Positions 16,383-23,961 of a DNA stretch of 64,000 bases are shown here, piece by piece (within the stretch, counting starts at the first letter, position 1; each line of letters begins with the position of its first letter). Made by a program: the position numbers and the translations under genes. This DNA is from a virus. Under the pieces are notes generated by a model. It was not told where the DNA came from. It ran no database searches and saw only the letters and a list, made by a program, of their open reading frames with translations. The stretch spans positions 1 through 64,000 of the IMG/VR virus record IMGVR_UViG_3300005617_000005. The stretch is one strand, 5' to 3'.

Positions 16383-16745
16383 ATGAAAAAGAAGAGGCTC
16401 AAGCCCCTCGGTGATCGCATCATCGTCAAGCGGGCGGAAGCAGAGAAGACGTCGCGAGGCACGCACGGCTCGCCCATCATCATCCCGGACAGCGCTCTCG
16501 AAAAGATGTCCGAGGGTGTCATCATCCGAATCGGCCAGGGCAAAACCCAAGAGGACGGCTACGTGCGTCCGTTGGATGTGGCGGTTGGCCAAACCGTGCT
16601 CTTCAGCAAGCACGCTGGCACCGACGTCAAGGTCAACGGCGAGGAGCTGCTCATTCTTCACGAGGAAGACCTCTTCGGCGTGCTCGAGGAGTTCGACGAC
16701 GAGGAAAAAGAAGCACCGACCGCGGACGCTACTGCTCCCTCATGA
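16383..16745 (+). CDS. GroES-like co-chaperonin (Cpn10)
   Basis: 120 residues. It follows the Cpn10 pattern: LKPLGDRIIVKR at the start, IIIPDSALEK in the position of the family motif, G.VIIRIGQG, VGQTVLFSKHAGTDVKV, NGEELLILHEEDLFGVL, then an acidic tail. It should cap the host GroEL ring and tune it for a viral client, as T4 gp31 does; PRD1 also encodes a GroES-like factor (P33). ATGA overlap with a second, more divergent Cpn10 next door. Confidence 0.9.
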   Translation: MKKKRLKPLGDRIIVKRAEAEKTSRGTHGSPIIIPDSALEKMSEGVIIRIGQGKTQEDGYVRPLDVAVGQTVLFSKHAGTDVKVNGEELLILHEEDLFGVLEEFDDEEKEAPTADATAPS

Positions 16746-17143
16746 GCGTCGCGTACGCATCCGTCACGCACGTTGAAGCGGCAGGGCTGCACGCGCTGCA
16801 CGATCGTTTTTTGATCCTGCCCGACCCCGAAGAGAAGCGGTTGATCTGGCTTCCCGAGGACAAGTTCGCGAAGAACCGCACCGGCCACATCGTTTCGATG
16901 GGCAAGGGCATGAAGGTCAACGGCAAGGGCACGATCTCTTGGGGCCATCGCGTCTTCAAGTGGAAGGGCGCGCTCGACGAGCTCGGCTTCAACCGCTGGA
17001 AGATGCCGCCCGTGAACATCGGCGACCACGTTGTTTATCTGACGTGGAGCTTGCACGTCATCTATATCAGCGGGGTCGAACACCATCTCGTTCGCGATAC
17101 GTCGATCGAGGCTACGATCGAAGAGGAAGAAGAGAGCACATGA
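16742..17143 (+). CDS. Second, divergent Cpn10-like protein
   Basis: 133 residues. Aligns by eye to the Cpn10 fold: LHDRFLILPDPEEKR, TGHIVSMGKGMKVNGKG, VNIGDHVVYLTWS, EHHLVRDTSIEA, acidic tail. The mobile-loop region is replaced by EEKRLIWLPEDKFAK. The two Cpn10 genes overlap by four bases, so a mixed heptamer or division of labour is plausible. Confidence 0.7.
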   Translation: MSVAYASVTHVEAAGLHALHDRFLILPDPEEKRLIWLPEDKFAKNRTGHIVSMGKGMKVNGKGTISWGHRVFKWKGALDELGFNRWKMPPVNIGDHVVYLTWSLHVIYISGVEHHLVRDTSIEATIEEEEEST

Positions 17144-17307
17144 GCGGATCACGTCCTGCATACCGAAAACCGATTCGTCGCAAACCGGCGGTGTGCAAAA
17201 CCAAAGGTTGCGGCAAACTCTGCACGAAGGGCGAGCGTCTCTGCAACGGGTGCAAGCTCGACATCGAGCACGGTCGCTACGGCAAGAAGAAACCTACGAA
17301 GGCATGA
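17140..17307 (+). CDS. Small zinc-finger protein (55 aa)
   Basis: Basic N-terminus, then CKTKGCGKLC and LCNGCK: a four-to-five Cys metal site. ATGA overlap with the Cpn10-like gene. Function unknown. Confidence 0.65.
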   Translation: MSGSRPAYRKPIRRKPAVCKTKGCGKLCTKGERLCNGCKLDIEHGRYGKKKPTKA

Positions 17308-17573
17308 GCAAAGCTACGTGCGCTTTCAAGGGATGCTCTTGTCCGGGAAAATACACCGAGCAGAGCAAGACCTGGTGCGGCTACCACCGCCCCTCGAAGC
17401 CGAAACGCGGCTTTGCGCTGGTCTCTCCCGCGAAGCGCTCGTCGTACGGCCGCAAGGGCGCGAAGAAAGCACACGCGACGGGCCGCGCGCATCGATGGAC
17501 GCAACGTGAAGCGTCGAAAGCGGCGCGAACGGGTTGGGACAAGACACCGAGACGAAGAAGGAGAAAATCATGA
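17304..17573 (+). CDS. Basic zinc-finger protein
   Basis: 89 residues. CAFKGCSC and WCGYH form a likely zinc knuckle, followed by a strongly basic C-terminus (RRRRRKS) suited to nucleic-acid binding. ATGA overlaps on both sides. Confidence 0.65.
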   Translation: MSKATCAFKGCSCPGKYTEQSKTWCGYHRPSKPKRGFALVSPAKRSSYGRKGAKKAHATGRAHRWTQREASKAARTGWDKTPRRRRRKS

Positions 17574-17731
17574 CGCTACAAATTCTACCGGTCGTTGCTG
17601 TCATCCTTGGCCTGATCCTCTACTACCCGGACAAGCTCGGCGGAAAAACGAACGCGGTCGGTCTGAAACTTTTCTTCGCCGGGGTCCTTGCATTCTTGTT
17701 CTCGGGTGCGCATAGCATCTCGATTCACTGA
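17570..17731 (+). CDS. Small two-span membrane protein (53 aa)
   Basis: AAGGAG with six-base spacing before ATG. Spans LPVVAVILGLILYY and VGLKLFFAGVLAFLFSG separated by PDKLGGKTNA. Holin-like by size, but no direct evidence for that role. Confidence 0.6.
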   Translation: MTLQILPVVAVILGLILYYPDKLGGKTNAVGLKLFFAGVLAFLFSGAHSISIH

Positions 17732-17741
17732 GGAGACCGCG

Positions 17742-18047
17742 ATGGATTTCGGGGATGCAATTCGCGCATTGAAAAGTGGAAAGCGCGTTTCGCGCACTGG
17801 CTGGAACGGCAAAGGCATGTACCTGTTCTGGGGGCGTGCAATCGCGCTTGAACATCTGCCGCACGGCGTGAAAATCAATACAGGGGCGTACGGCCATCCA
17901 CCTCCCGAAGAAGTCGTGAAGATCATGGACAACGAGGGCCCCACGCCATCGATCTGCATGAAGACAGCGCAGAACACGATCACCGTCGGCTGGCTTGCGT
18001 CGCAGACCGACATGCTCGCTGAGGATTGGGAGGTCGTCGATGGCTAG
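17742..18047 (+). CDS. DUF2829 / Tad2-like anti-Thoeris candidate
   Basis: 101 residues, GAGGAG six bases upstream. The family signature is clear: DFGDAIRALKSGKRVSRTGW at the start, GKGMYLFWG, PSICMKTAQN and VGWLASQTDMLAEDW. DUF2829 includes Tad2, a phage protein that sequesters the signalling nucleotide of Thoeris defence. Not every member need be active. Whether this one has the ligand-binding residues cannot be judged from sequence alone. Confidence 0.85.
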   Translation: MDFGDAIRALKSGKRVSRTGWNGKGMYLFWGRAIALEHLPHGVKINTGAYGHPPPEEVVKIMDNEGPTPSICMKTAQNTITVGWLASQTDMLAEDWEVVDG

Positions 18048-18513
18048 CGGAAGAATGCATCCAGTCGCCGAGCGTGCGCTTCACGCACTCGGCAAAGCCG
18101 GCCGGAAGGCGCTCGAGCGCGCCGGCGTCGAAGCAGCAACCACGCTCGCCGACAGTCTGCTCGAAGACGTCGAGCAGAGCAGCGGCGGGCTTTCGGAGAG
18201 AGCACGCGACGCACGCGCGAAGATCAACGACAGAAAAGAGGAGCACATGGGGAAACGATCGAAGAAGCGAGCAGCCGACGAAGAAGATGACGACGACGTC
18301 GAAGAGGAAGAGGTCGAAGAGGACGAAGACGAGGACGAAGACGACGACGAGGAGCTCGACGCTACCGAGTTGATCGACGACGCCGAGGTCATGGTCCGCA
18401 ACGCGCTCTACATCCTCGAAGCCGGCATCAAGACCGGCAAGGTGTCCAAGAAGCTCGTGGCCAAGCTCGGCGACGTGCACGAAGAAATCATCGAGTTGCT
18501 CGAAGACGAATGA
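18040..18513 (+). CDS. Protein with very acidic central linker
   Basis: 157 residues. N-terminal helix (VAERALHALGKAGRKALERA), a basic patch KRSKKR, then about 35 residues almost all Asp/Glu, then a helical C-terminal domain (ATELIDDAEVMVRNALYIL). It overlaps the Tad2-like gene by eight bases. Acidic linkers of this kind occur in DNA mimics and assembly proteins; function unknown. Confidence 0.65.
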   Translation: MASGRMHPVAERALHALGKAGRKALERAGVEAATTLADSLLEDVEQSSGGLSERARDARAKINDRKEEHMGKRSKKRAADEEDDDDVEEEEVEEDEDEDEDDDEELDATELIDDAEVMVRNALYILEAGIKTGKVSKKLVAKLGDVHEEIIELLEDE

Positions 18514-18725
18514 TCGACGTACCCGACGAGAAGACCATCACGGGGCTCACGCGAAGCGAGCTGATCGCGATGGTCTACTCGTTGAAGAACGAACGTGACG
18601 AGAAAGAGCGCACGATCGTCAACTTTGGAAGCTGGATTGACCGTACAGGGTTTCGCACCGTGTATTCGCCCGGCGAGGTCGTTGGCGCTTGGGACGACGC
18701 GCGCGAGAAAGCAAAAACGCCGTGA
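18510..18725 (+). CDS. Small hypothetical protein (71 aa)
   Basis: Begins MIDVPDEKTITGLTRSELIA with a helix ending KNERDEKERT; the C-terminus is Trp-containing (VVGAWDDAREK). Four-base overlaps on both sides. Confidence 0.6.
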   Translation: MIDVPDEKTITGLTRSELIAMVYSLKNERDEKERTIVNFGSWIDRTGFRTVYSPGEVVGAWDDAREKAKTP

Positions 18726-19093
18726 GCTTCGCCCGCAAAGTCGCACGCCGCGCGCTTCGCAAAGAGTTGAAGAAGCCCGGCATCGGCAACCAGCGCGTCA
18801 TCTGCAAAGAACACGGCAAGAAGCCGTGGCGCGGTGATCTCGTTTGTGGGAAGTGCGGCAAGATTCACTTCATCGTCGAGGAAACCGGCGAGCATCCGTC
18901 GATGCCCGACGATGTCTGCCCGTGCGGCGCGATCATGTTTCCGGTGCGCAACGAAGCGGGCGAGTTGTTGAAGGACATTCCATTCTTCGGCCGCGTCGCT
19001 TGTCGACAATGCGCGTTGGCAGAAGCAGAGAAACAGAAAAATGCCGAAGCCGACGCCAAAAAACTCATCGAGCTCAAACTCGAACCGCCCTAG
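18722..19093 (+). CDS. Zinc-ribbon protein
   Basis: 123 residues from GTG overlapping the previous stop. CKEHGK, CGKCGK, CPCG and CRQC give two probable zinc sites, and a Lys/Ala helix ends the protein. Nucleic-acid or protein binding is likely; nothing more specific. Confidence 0.6.
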   Translation: MSFARKVARRALRKELKKPGIGNQRVICKEHGKKPWRGDLVCGKCGKIHFIVEETGEHPSMPDDVCPCGAIMFPVRNEAGELLKDIPFFGRVACRQCALAEAEKQKNAEADAKKLIELKLEPP

Positions 19094-19304
19094 CCAGTGG
19101 CAGCGCTGGCGGAAGAGCACGCCGAAGAGTCGCATCGCAGCGGACAAGGCGATGATCGATGCCATCCGCGAGCTTTTCAAGATGGTGCCCCTCTACGACA
19201 GCGATCCGCTTTGCAGCGATCGAAAAGTGGGCGAGCGCTTCGAGCGACCGATCTACACCGAGATTCGCGGTCGTGGCATGCGCACGCGCTATGAGCTGTC
19301 TTGA
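19041..19304 (+). CDS. Hypothetical protein overlapping its neighbour
   Basis: 87 residues if the ATG at 19041 is used, which overlaps the previous gene by 53 bases. The C-terminal half (KAMIDAIRELFKMVPLYDSD to RTRYELS) looks like real protein. ATG at 19152 would avoid the overlap. Start uncertain. Confidence 0.45.
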   Translation: MPKPTPKNSSSSNSNRPSQWQRWRKSTPKSRIAADKAMIDAIRELFKMVPLYDSDPLCSDRKVGERFERPIYTEIRGRGMRTRYELS

Positions 19305-19326
19305 CGCGTCAGGTGCGCATCGCTAG

Positions 19327-19533
19327 ATGAGTCGTTGGGGCATGATCGATTCCGACGTTCCGACGAAGCCGAGCGAGCACGGTCCGTGCGACCATCGCGA
19401 CATGGCCGGTGATTCCCTCGTCGAGTCGAGAGGCAACAGGCACCGCTGTACGTCGTGCTCGGCGGAGTGGACCGTTGGACCGCACGAGGTCGTCATCGTG
19501 AACGACGAAACGATCGATACGAGGGCTGCATGA
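19327..19533 (+). CDS. Small zinc-ribbon protein (68 aa)
   Basis: CDHRD, then HRCTSCSAEW: one likely zinc site. No good Shine-Dalgarno; start overlaps nothing. Its stop overlaps the next start (ATGA). Confidence 0.55.
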   Translation: MSRWGMIDSDVPTKPSEHGPCDHRDMAGDSLVESRGNRHRCTSCSAEWTVGPHEVVIVNDETIDTRAA

Positions 19534-19736
19534 CGGACAAGAAAATTATCGGCGGTGAAGATCTACGAGCACTTCTCGTCTTCAAGCCCAAAGCCATTCA
19601 CGGAGCCTTCGGCTCGTTGTACGCGTGTGGCGGCACGCGTGAGATTTGGAGCGAAGACGAGCAGAAGAATGTGGTGTGCAGCGGTTGCTGCGATTGCCGT
19701 GAGGAGCCACTCGACGTCGACGAGAAGATCTCGTAA
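19530..19736 (+). CDS. Small Cys-rich protein (68 aa)
   Basis: ACGGTREIW and CSGCCDC form a metal-site candidate; the C-terminus is acidic. Coupled to the previous gene. The following 103 bases (19737-19839) show no gene I can support. Confidence 0.55.
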   Translation: MTDKKIIGGEDLRALLVFKPKAIHGAFGSLYACGGTREIWSEDEQKNVVCSGCCDCREEPLDVDEKIS

Positions 19737-19839
19737 AGTGCTTCTCTAGGCCCGTCCGACCAGCGCGAACAAGCAAGAGGCGCAAGCCTCACCAACGCCA
19801 TTGGGTACTCCTGCGTTGGTCACTCGGGCCGCATTCTTC

Positions 19840-20289
19840 ATGCCCACGCAAATCGTTCCGCACCTCTGGCAAGGATCGCAGCCCATCGAGGGCACGGCGG
19901 TATCGAAAGCTGGTTACCGCGTGCTCGTGCTCTGCGCAGACGAGTACCAACCGCCGATGGATCGCTTCGTCGGGCTCGAGGACGTCATCTACGCGCCGAA
20001 CGACGACGGTTTCAGACCGTTCTCGCCGCTCCAAAAGGTCACCGCGCAGATGGCCGCAGGTCGCGTCGCCGACTACATCCGTCAGGGCAAGAATGTTCTC
20101 GTGACGTGCATGCAGGGGCGCAACCGCAGCGGGCTCGTCACCGCGCTCGCGCTCCACAATCTCTACGGGTGGGGCGGGACGCGGTGCGTCGACCACGTGC
20201 AATCGCGTCGTGCAAACGCGCTCACGAACGATGAATTCACGCGCTACCTGCGCTCGATCCCGGCAAAACAGTTCGCTCGGACCGGCTGA
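19840..20289 (+). CDS. Dual-specificity/tyrosine phosphatase-like protein
   Basis: 149 residues. VTCMQGRNRSG contains the CX5R(S/T) loop, with Cys90 and Arg96. The upstream fold also fits a cysteine phosphatase (VPHLWQGSQPIEG, VLCADEYQPP, VADYIRQGKNVLV). The usual His before Cys is Thr. ATG 19840 chosen; TTG 19801 would add 13 residues. May dephosphorylate host proteins or nucleotides; substrate unknown. Confidence 0.7.
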   Translation: MPTQIVPHLWQGSQPIEGTAVSKAGYRVLVLCADEYQPPMDRFVGLEDVIYAPNDDGFRPFSPLQKVTAQMAAGRVADYIRQGKNVLVTCMQGRNRSGLVTALALHNLYGWGGTRCVDHVQSRRANALTNDEFTRYLRSIPAKQFARTG

Positions 20290-20295
20290 TCCGGG

Positions 20296-20301
20296 TAGCA
20301 T
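20296..20301 (+). promoter_or_regulatory. -10-like hexamer TAGCAT for leaderless start
   Basis: TAGCAT six bases before ATG 20308; TTCGCT lies 18 bases further upstream. Confidence 0.45.
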
Positions 20302-20307
20302 GCACCC

Positions 20308-20508
20308 ATGAAGCTTGTGGCCCTGAAAACGCCCGCGATCGTGCTCGTCGACGGGCACCACGGGCGGCAGTGGACCGCTCAAGACGTCGAGACCGGTGCC
20401 GTCGTGCGCGTTACGCTCGTCGATCGCGGGCAAGCCTCTGAAAACGAGCCCGAAACGATCGAGATCGACGTCGAGGAGCTTGCGCTTCCCGGAAAGGCGA
20501 AGCCGTGA
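20308..20508 (+). CDS. Small beta-rich protein (66 aa)
   Basis: Begins MKLVALKTPAIVLVDGH and reads as a small beta barrel (GAVVRVTLVDRG; TIEIDVEEL). First gene of the appendage operon. ATG/GTG overlap into the next gene. Function unknown. Confidence 0.6.
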   Translation: MKLVALKTPAIVLVDGHHGRQWTAQDVETGAVVRVTLVDRGQASENEPETIEIDVEELALPGKAKP

Positions 20509-21083
20509 AATTCAGCCGACTGCGTGAAATCGTCCGCTCCTTCTTCGGCGCCGGCGCGGAGCTCGCGAAGGATGCCGACACCAAGCACTCCGTCTCGATC
20601 GAGCACCACTACCACGTCGAATGTCTCGATCGAGACGGCAACCTGAAGTGGGAGGCGGACTTCGACAATCTCGTCGTCACCGCCGGCTTGAACAAATACC
20701 TCGACGCGACGTTGAAGACCGGTCTCGCGTCGCCGTCCTGGTTCGTTTTCCTCGTCACGGGCCCCGGCGGCAGCAACACATACGCGCCCGCGGACACGAT
20801 GGCGTCGCACGCGGGTTGGGCGGAGAACACAACGTACTCGCAAGGCACGCGCCCCGCGTTCACTCCCGGCTCGATCGCCGCTGGCTCCGTCGACAACAGC
20901 GCCGCGAAGGCCAGCTTCAGCATCACCGGCACTGTCACGATCGCTGGCGCGGGCATGGTCGACAACTCGACGAAGGGCGGCTCGACGGGCACGCTCCTCG
21001 GCGTCGGAAACTTCACCGGTGGTGACCGCGCCGCCGCGAACGGTGACACGATCAACGTCACCGTCACGGCCTCGATCGCGTAA
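20505..21083 (+). CDS. Phage structural/appendage protein
   Basis: 192 residues. HYHVECLDRDGNLKWEADF, then NLVVTAGLNKYLDATL, is a recurrent pattern in virion-associated proteins of diverse phages. The C-terminus is a Gly/Thr/Ser beta region (SITGTVTIAGAG; GDTINVTVTASIA). It heads a three-gene set of appendage-type proteins. Exact location in the particle unknown. Confidence 0.65.
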   Translation: MKFSRLREIVRSFFGAGAELAKDADTKHSVSIEHHYHVECLDRDGNLKWEADFDNLVVTAGLNKYLDATLKTGLASPSWFVFLVTGPGGSNTYAPADTMASHAGWAENTTYSQGTRPAFTPGSIAAGSVDNSAAKASFSITGTVTIAGAGMVDNSTKGGSTGTLLGVGNFTGGDRAAANGDTINVTVTASIA

Positions 21084-21088
21084 GCGCC

Positions 21089-21910
21089 GTGGGCTTCCAG
21101 AACCAAAACGATCTCATCGCGGGCCTCATCAACGGTCAGCGCTTCAACATCTTCAAGGCATCGCAGACGTCCGAGGGCGCAGGCACATGGCACTCGCTCT
21201 GGAAAGCGATTGGCTCGCCCGCGGCCGGTGCGAACCCGCCGGCGTTCACTGCGGGCTCGGGCTACACGCCGACGCGCACGACGACGGGCGCCGTTCCGTT
21301 TACGAACCCCGCGAATCCAAAGATTTCAGCGCTCGGACGGCTTGGGCTCGCCGGCGCGACGGTTGGAGCGCTCACAATCTACGATCGTCTTTGGGCGTGC
21401 AGCGGTTTCGACACGACGGTGACGACCGCGCAAAACGTCACGACGCCGGGCAATCTCCCGAGCGGTCGCGATCCGAACACGGGCGGCGACGTCGAGCCGT
21501 GGCTTGAGGTCTACACGGCACCGGGCGCTACCGGCGCGACGTGGACGCTCACGGGCGTCGACGGCGCTGGCAATACCGGCCGCACGTGGACGTACACGCA
21601 CCCAGCGAACGCGGAGAGCGTTGGGCAAATGGCTCCGTTCGTTCCCGGAACCGCGGCAGTGCTCGGGTGCCGCCAAGTGACATCGCTCACGTGCAGCGTT
21701 TCGAGCGGCACGGCCGGAAGCGTCGGCATCACGCTCTTGCGTCGCCTCGCGGACATTCCACTCACCGCCGCGAACATCGAGCAGGTTCTCGACGCGTACG
21801 GGCTTGGGCTTCCGCAAGTCTTCGATGATTCGTGCCTCGCGTTCCTCGTTCTCTGCTCGGCGACCAACACCGGCATCATCCAAGGGCTTCTTTCGCTCCC
21901 GCAGAACTAA
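21089..21910 (+). CDS. Phage structural protein, large beta-rich
   Basis: 273 residues from GTG. FQNQNDLIAGLINGQRFNIF and WHSLWKAIGSPAAG resemble conserved phage structural hypotheticals. The central part is Thr/Gly-rich beta and the C-terminus is DSCLAFLVLCSATNTGII. It sits between the previous appendage protein and a repeat fibre. Confidence 0.6.
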   Translation: MGFQNQNDLIAGLINGQRFNIFKASQTSEGAGTWHSLWKAIGSPAAGANPPAFTAGSGYTPTRTTTGAVPFTNPANPKISALGRLGLAGATVGALTIYDRLWACSGFDTTVTTAQNVTTPGNLPSGRDPNTGGDVEPWLEVYTAPGATGATWTLTGVDGAGNTGRTWTYTHPANAESVGQMAPFVPGTAAVLGCRQVTSLTCSVSSGTAGSVGITLLRRLADIPLTAANIEQVLDAYGLGLPQVFDDSCLAFLVLCSATNTGIIQGLLSLPQN

Positions 21911-23020
21911 ATGGGCACGCCGGCGCTTTCTCGACGCTATCCAATGAACGGCGGCGCGAGCGCCATGTACATCGGCGTCGACAAATTCACGCGGTGGCAA
22001 TTCTCGCAGAGCCCAGAAGCGCAGCCCGAGTTCTTCGGCAACATCTACGAGGACTCCGAAACGCTGTCCGCAACCGCGACGATGACCGAAACGTCAGAGC
22101 GTGTGGTGGAAACTGCACTGCCGCTCGTGTCAACGGCCGCGATCACAGAGAGCTCGATTGCCACAAGAGAGGCGACGCAGCCGCTCGCCGCCACGAGCGG
22201 CTTTGCTCCGGCCGCGATCGAGACCATCGAGGTCGCCGAAACGCTTGCGGCGACCTCGAGCTTCTCGCCGGCGGCCACGCGCACCCAAGATGCCGCCGTT
22301 CCGCTCGCTGCGACAGCCGCGATCGCGGAGTCCGCAACGCGAACGCAGGACGTCGGCGTCCCGTTGGCGGGCACATCGACGTTTTCACCGTCGGCGGTCA
22401 AGACGATCGAGGCGTCGCAGGTGCTTTCGGCCACGTCCGTGCTCGCCGTCGCCGCCGTGATGGTCAAAGAGCCCACTCAAACGCTCGCAGCAACAGCCGC
22501 GATCGCGCTCGGTGCGAGCACCACACGCGACGCCGGCGTTGCACTCGCGGCCACGAGCGGTCTCTCACTGCTCGCGCAACGCGTGATCGATGCACTGCAA
22601 CCGCTTTCGGCCGTCGCCGGCGTCGCTTTCGACGGCGCGAAGGTCACCGAGGCGATTCAGGCACTCGCCGCGACCGCCGGATACAGCGCGCACGGCTACG
22701 CCGGCGCCGATCAAGACGTGGAGCTCGACGCGATCGCGGACATCGACGTCGAGCAACAGCTCGTTCTCGACGCGATCGCCGCGCTGGTCTGTACCGCGAC
22801 GTTCTCCCCAGAAGATCCGCCCGCGCCGCCGGCGGGACCACCGGTCGAACTCGTCGCGCAGGTGTACGCACTCGCTGCGTCGTGGCGAAAAATGTCGACG
22901 CCGGCGGTGCTCGCCGACCTAGAACAGCTCGAGCAGCTCGCGCGCCAGGCCGGCTACGCCGCGATCCCCGTTCTTCCCATCCTGATCGAACTCCGCGCAC
23001 GAATTCGCCGCCGGAAGTAG
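21911..23020 (+). CDS. Repeat-containing fibre or stalk protein
   Basis: 369 residues. From about residue 45 to 260 it is made of roughly a dozen degenerate units of 18-20 residues, such as VAETLAATSSFSPAATRT, alternating hydrophobic AATA cores with polar turns. This suggests a beta-solenoid or stacked-repeat stalk. The last 60 residues are helical (LADLEQLEQLARQAGY) and end RIRRRK. Only one base separates the stop from the TANNNT box of the next unit. Confidence 0.65.
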   Translation: MGTPALSRRYPMNGGASAMYIGVDKFTRWQFSQSPEAQPEFFGNIYEDSETLSATATMTETSERVVETALPLVSTAAITESSIATREATQPLAATSGFAPAAIETIEVAETLAATSSFSPAATRTQDAAVPLAATAAIAESATRTQDVGVPLAGTSTFSPSAVKTIEASQVLSATSVLAVAAVMVKEPTQTLAATAAIALGASTTRDAGVALAATSGLSLLAQRVIDALQPLSAVAGVAFDGAKVTEAIQALAATAGYSAHGYAGADQDVELDAIADIDVEQQLVLDAIAALVCTATFSPEDPPAPPAGPPVELVAQVYALAASWRKMSTPAVLADLEQLEQLARQAGYAAIPVLPILIELRARIRRRK

Positions 23021-23023
23021 AAT
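23018..23023 (+). promoter_or_regulatory. -10-like hexamer TAGAAT for leaderless start
   Basis: TAGAAT, whose TAG is also the stop of the previous gene, lies seven bases before ATG 23031. Confidence 0.55.
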
Positions 23024-23030
23024 CACGGGC

Positions 23031-23654
23031 ATGCCTACCGCGCTCATCATCGGTGACAGCCACGTCGATCACAGTCCGATGGCGGCCGAATTGAAGCGGC
23101 TTCTTGAAGCGGACGGCTTCACGGTCACTGTCGGCGGCGTCGGAGGCTCGACGGCGAAGCAGTGGCTCACGACGAATCCTGTCTGCCGGCCGAAAAACGA
23201 CTGGTGCGTCGACGCAAACACGCTTCCGCAACGTCCCGATCTGCTTCTCGTGTCGCTCGGCAGCAACGACATCGCGAACATGGCCTTGAACAAACAGCGC
23301 CCCGAGCCGATCGTCGCCGACGTCGTCAAGCTCATCGCTCGCTTCGCGCCGAAAACGTCGATGTGGATCGGTCCGCCGTGGTTCCGCGACTACGGTTGGT
23401 ACAAAAATCAGTACAGCAAGCAGCTCTACGACGCCGCGCGCGCCGCCGACGTTCCGATTTTCGACTCGTGGTCGCCGACGCGCGCCGCTGTCGACGCAGG
23501 ATCAGGCGACGGCGTGCACCTCGGCGCTGAAGGATCGAAGGTCTGGGCCGCGGCTGTTGTGAAAGCGGCCAAGAAATCATTCCCGTGGCTCGCGCTCGTC
23601 GCGATCGCGGGTGCTGCGGCCGTGGCTGCGGTGGTCATTTCGCGTCGTCGCTGA
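23031..23654 (+). CDS. SGNH/GDSL hydrolase with C-terminal membrane anchor
   Basis: 207 residues. IIGDSHVDHS is block I (catalytic Ser in GDSH), VSLGSNDIANM is block III (Asn), and DGVHLGAEGSKVWA is block V (Asp/His). The C-terminus is one span (LALVAIAGAAAVAAVVI) with SRRR. Family members remove acetyl or other ester groups from glycans. A membrane-held esterase could trim cell-surface polysaccharide during entry. The enzyme class is clear; the substrate is not. Confidence 0.8.
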   Translation: MPTALIIGDSHVDHSPMAAELKRLLEADGFTVTVGGVGGSTAKQWLTTNPVCRPKNDWCVDANTLPQRPDLLLVSLGSNDIANMALNKQRPEPIVADVVKLIARFAPKTSMWIGPPWFRDYGWYKNQYSKQLYDAARAADVPIFDSWSPTRAAVDAGSGDGVHLGAEGSKVWAAAVVKAAKKSFPWLALVAIAGAAAVAAVVISRRR

Positions 23655-23661
23655 CGGGCAA

Positions 23662-23961
23662 CTAGCGCTTGAAGCCGCGCGTTGCGCGTTTGTGCCGCAC
23701 TTTTTTCTCGTCCGGCAGCGTGTCAGTGTCTACATCGTCAGCATCGTCGACCACGCCGTACGATGTCTTCACCGGCGAGAAGTATTTGTTCAAGACCCAC
23801 TCGACGAAATCGATCGCGACGTTCTCGTTCTTTGCGGGAACGAGCAGCACCGTGCGAACGTGGATGTAGTGACCCTCGACCCCCCACTTCTCTTTCGAGT
23901 TGTTCCCTGCCCGCGCGACAACCTTTCCACGTTTCTTCGTCTTCTTCTTCGACATGCTCAT
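23662..23961 (-). CDS. Small basic protein downstream of integrase
   Basis: About 99 residues. Lys-rich N-terminus (SKKKTKKRGKVVARAG), a middle with HYIHVRTVLLVPAKNENVA, and a basic end RHKRATRGFKR. ATG 23961 overlaps the integrase stop; ATG 23955 has GGAG six bases upstream. An excisionase-like accessory role is conceivable from size and place only. Confidence 0.55.
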   Translation of the reverse strand: MSMSKKKTKKRGKVVARAGNNSKEKWGVEGHYIHVRTVLLVPAKNENVAIDFVEWVLNKYFSPVKTSYGVVDDADDVDTDTLPDEKKVRHKRATRGFKR

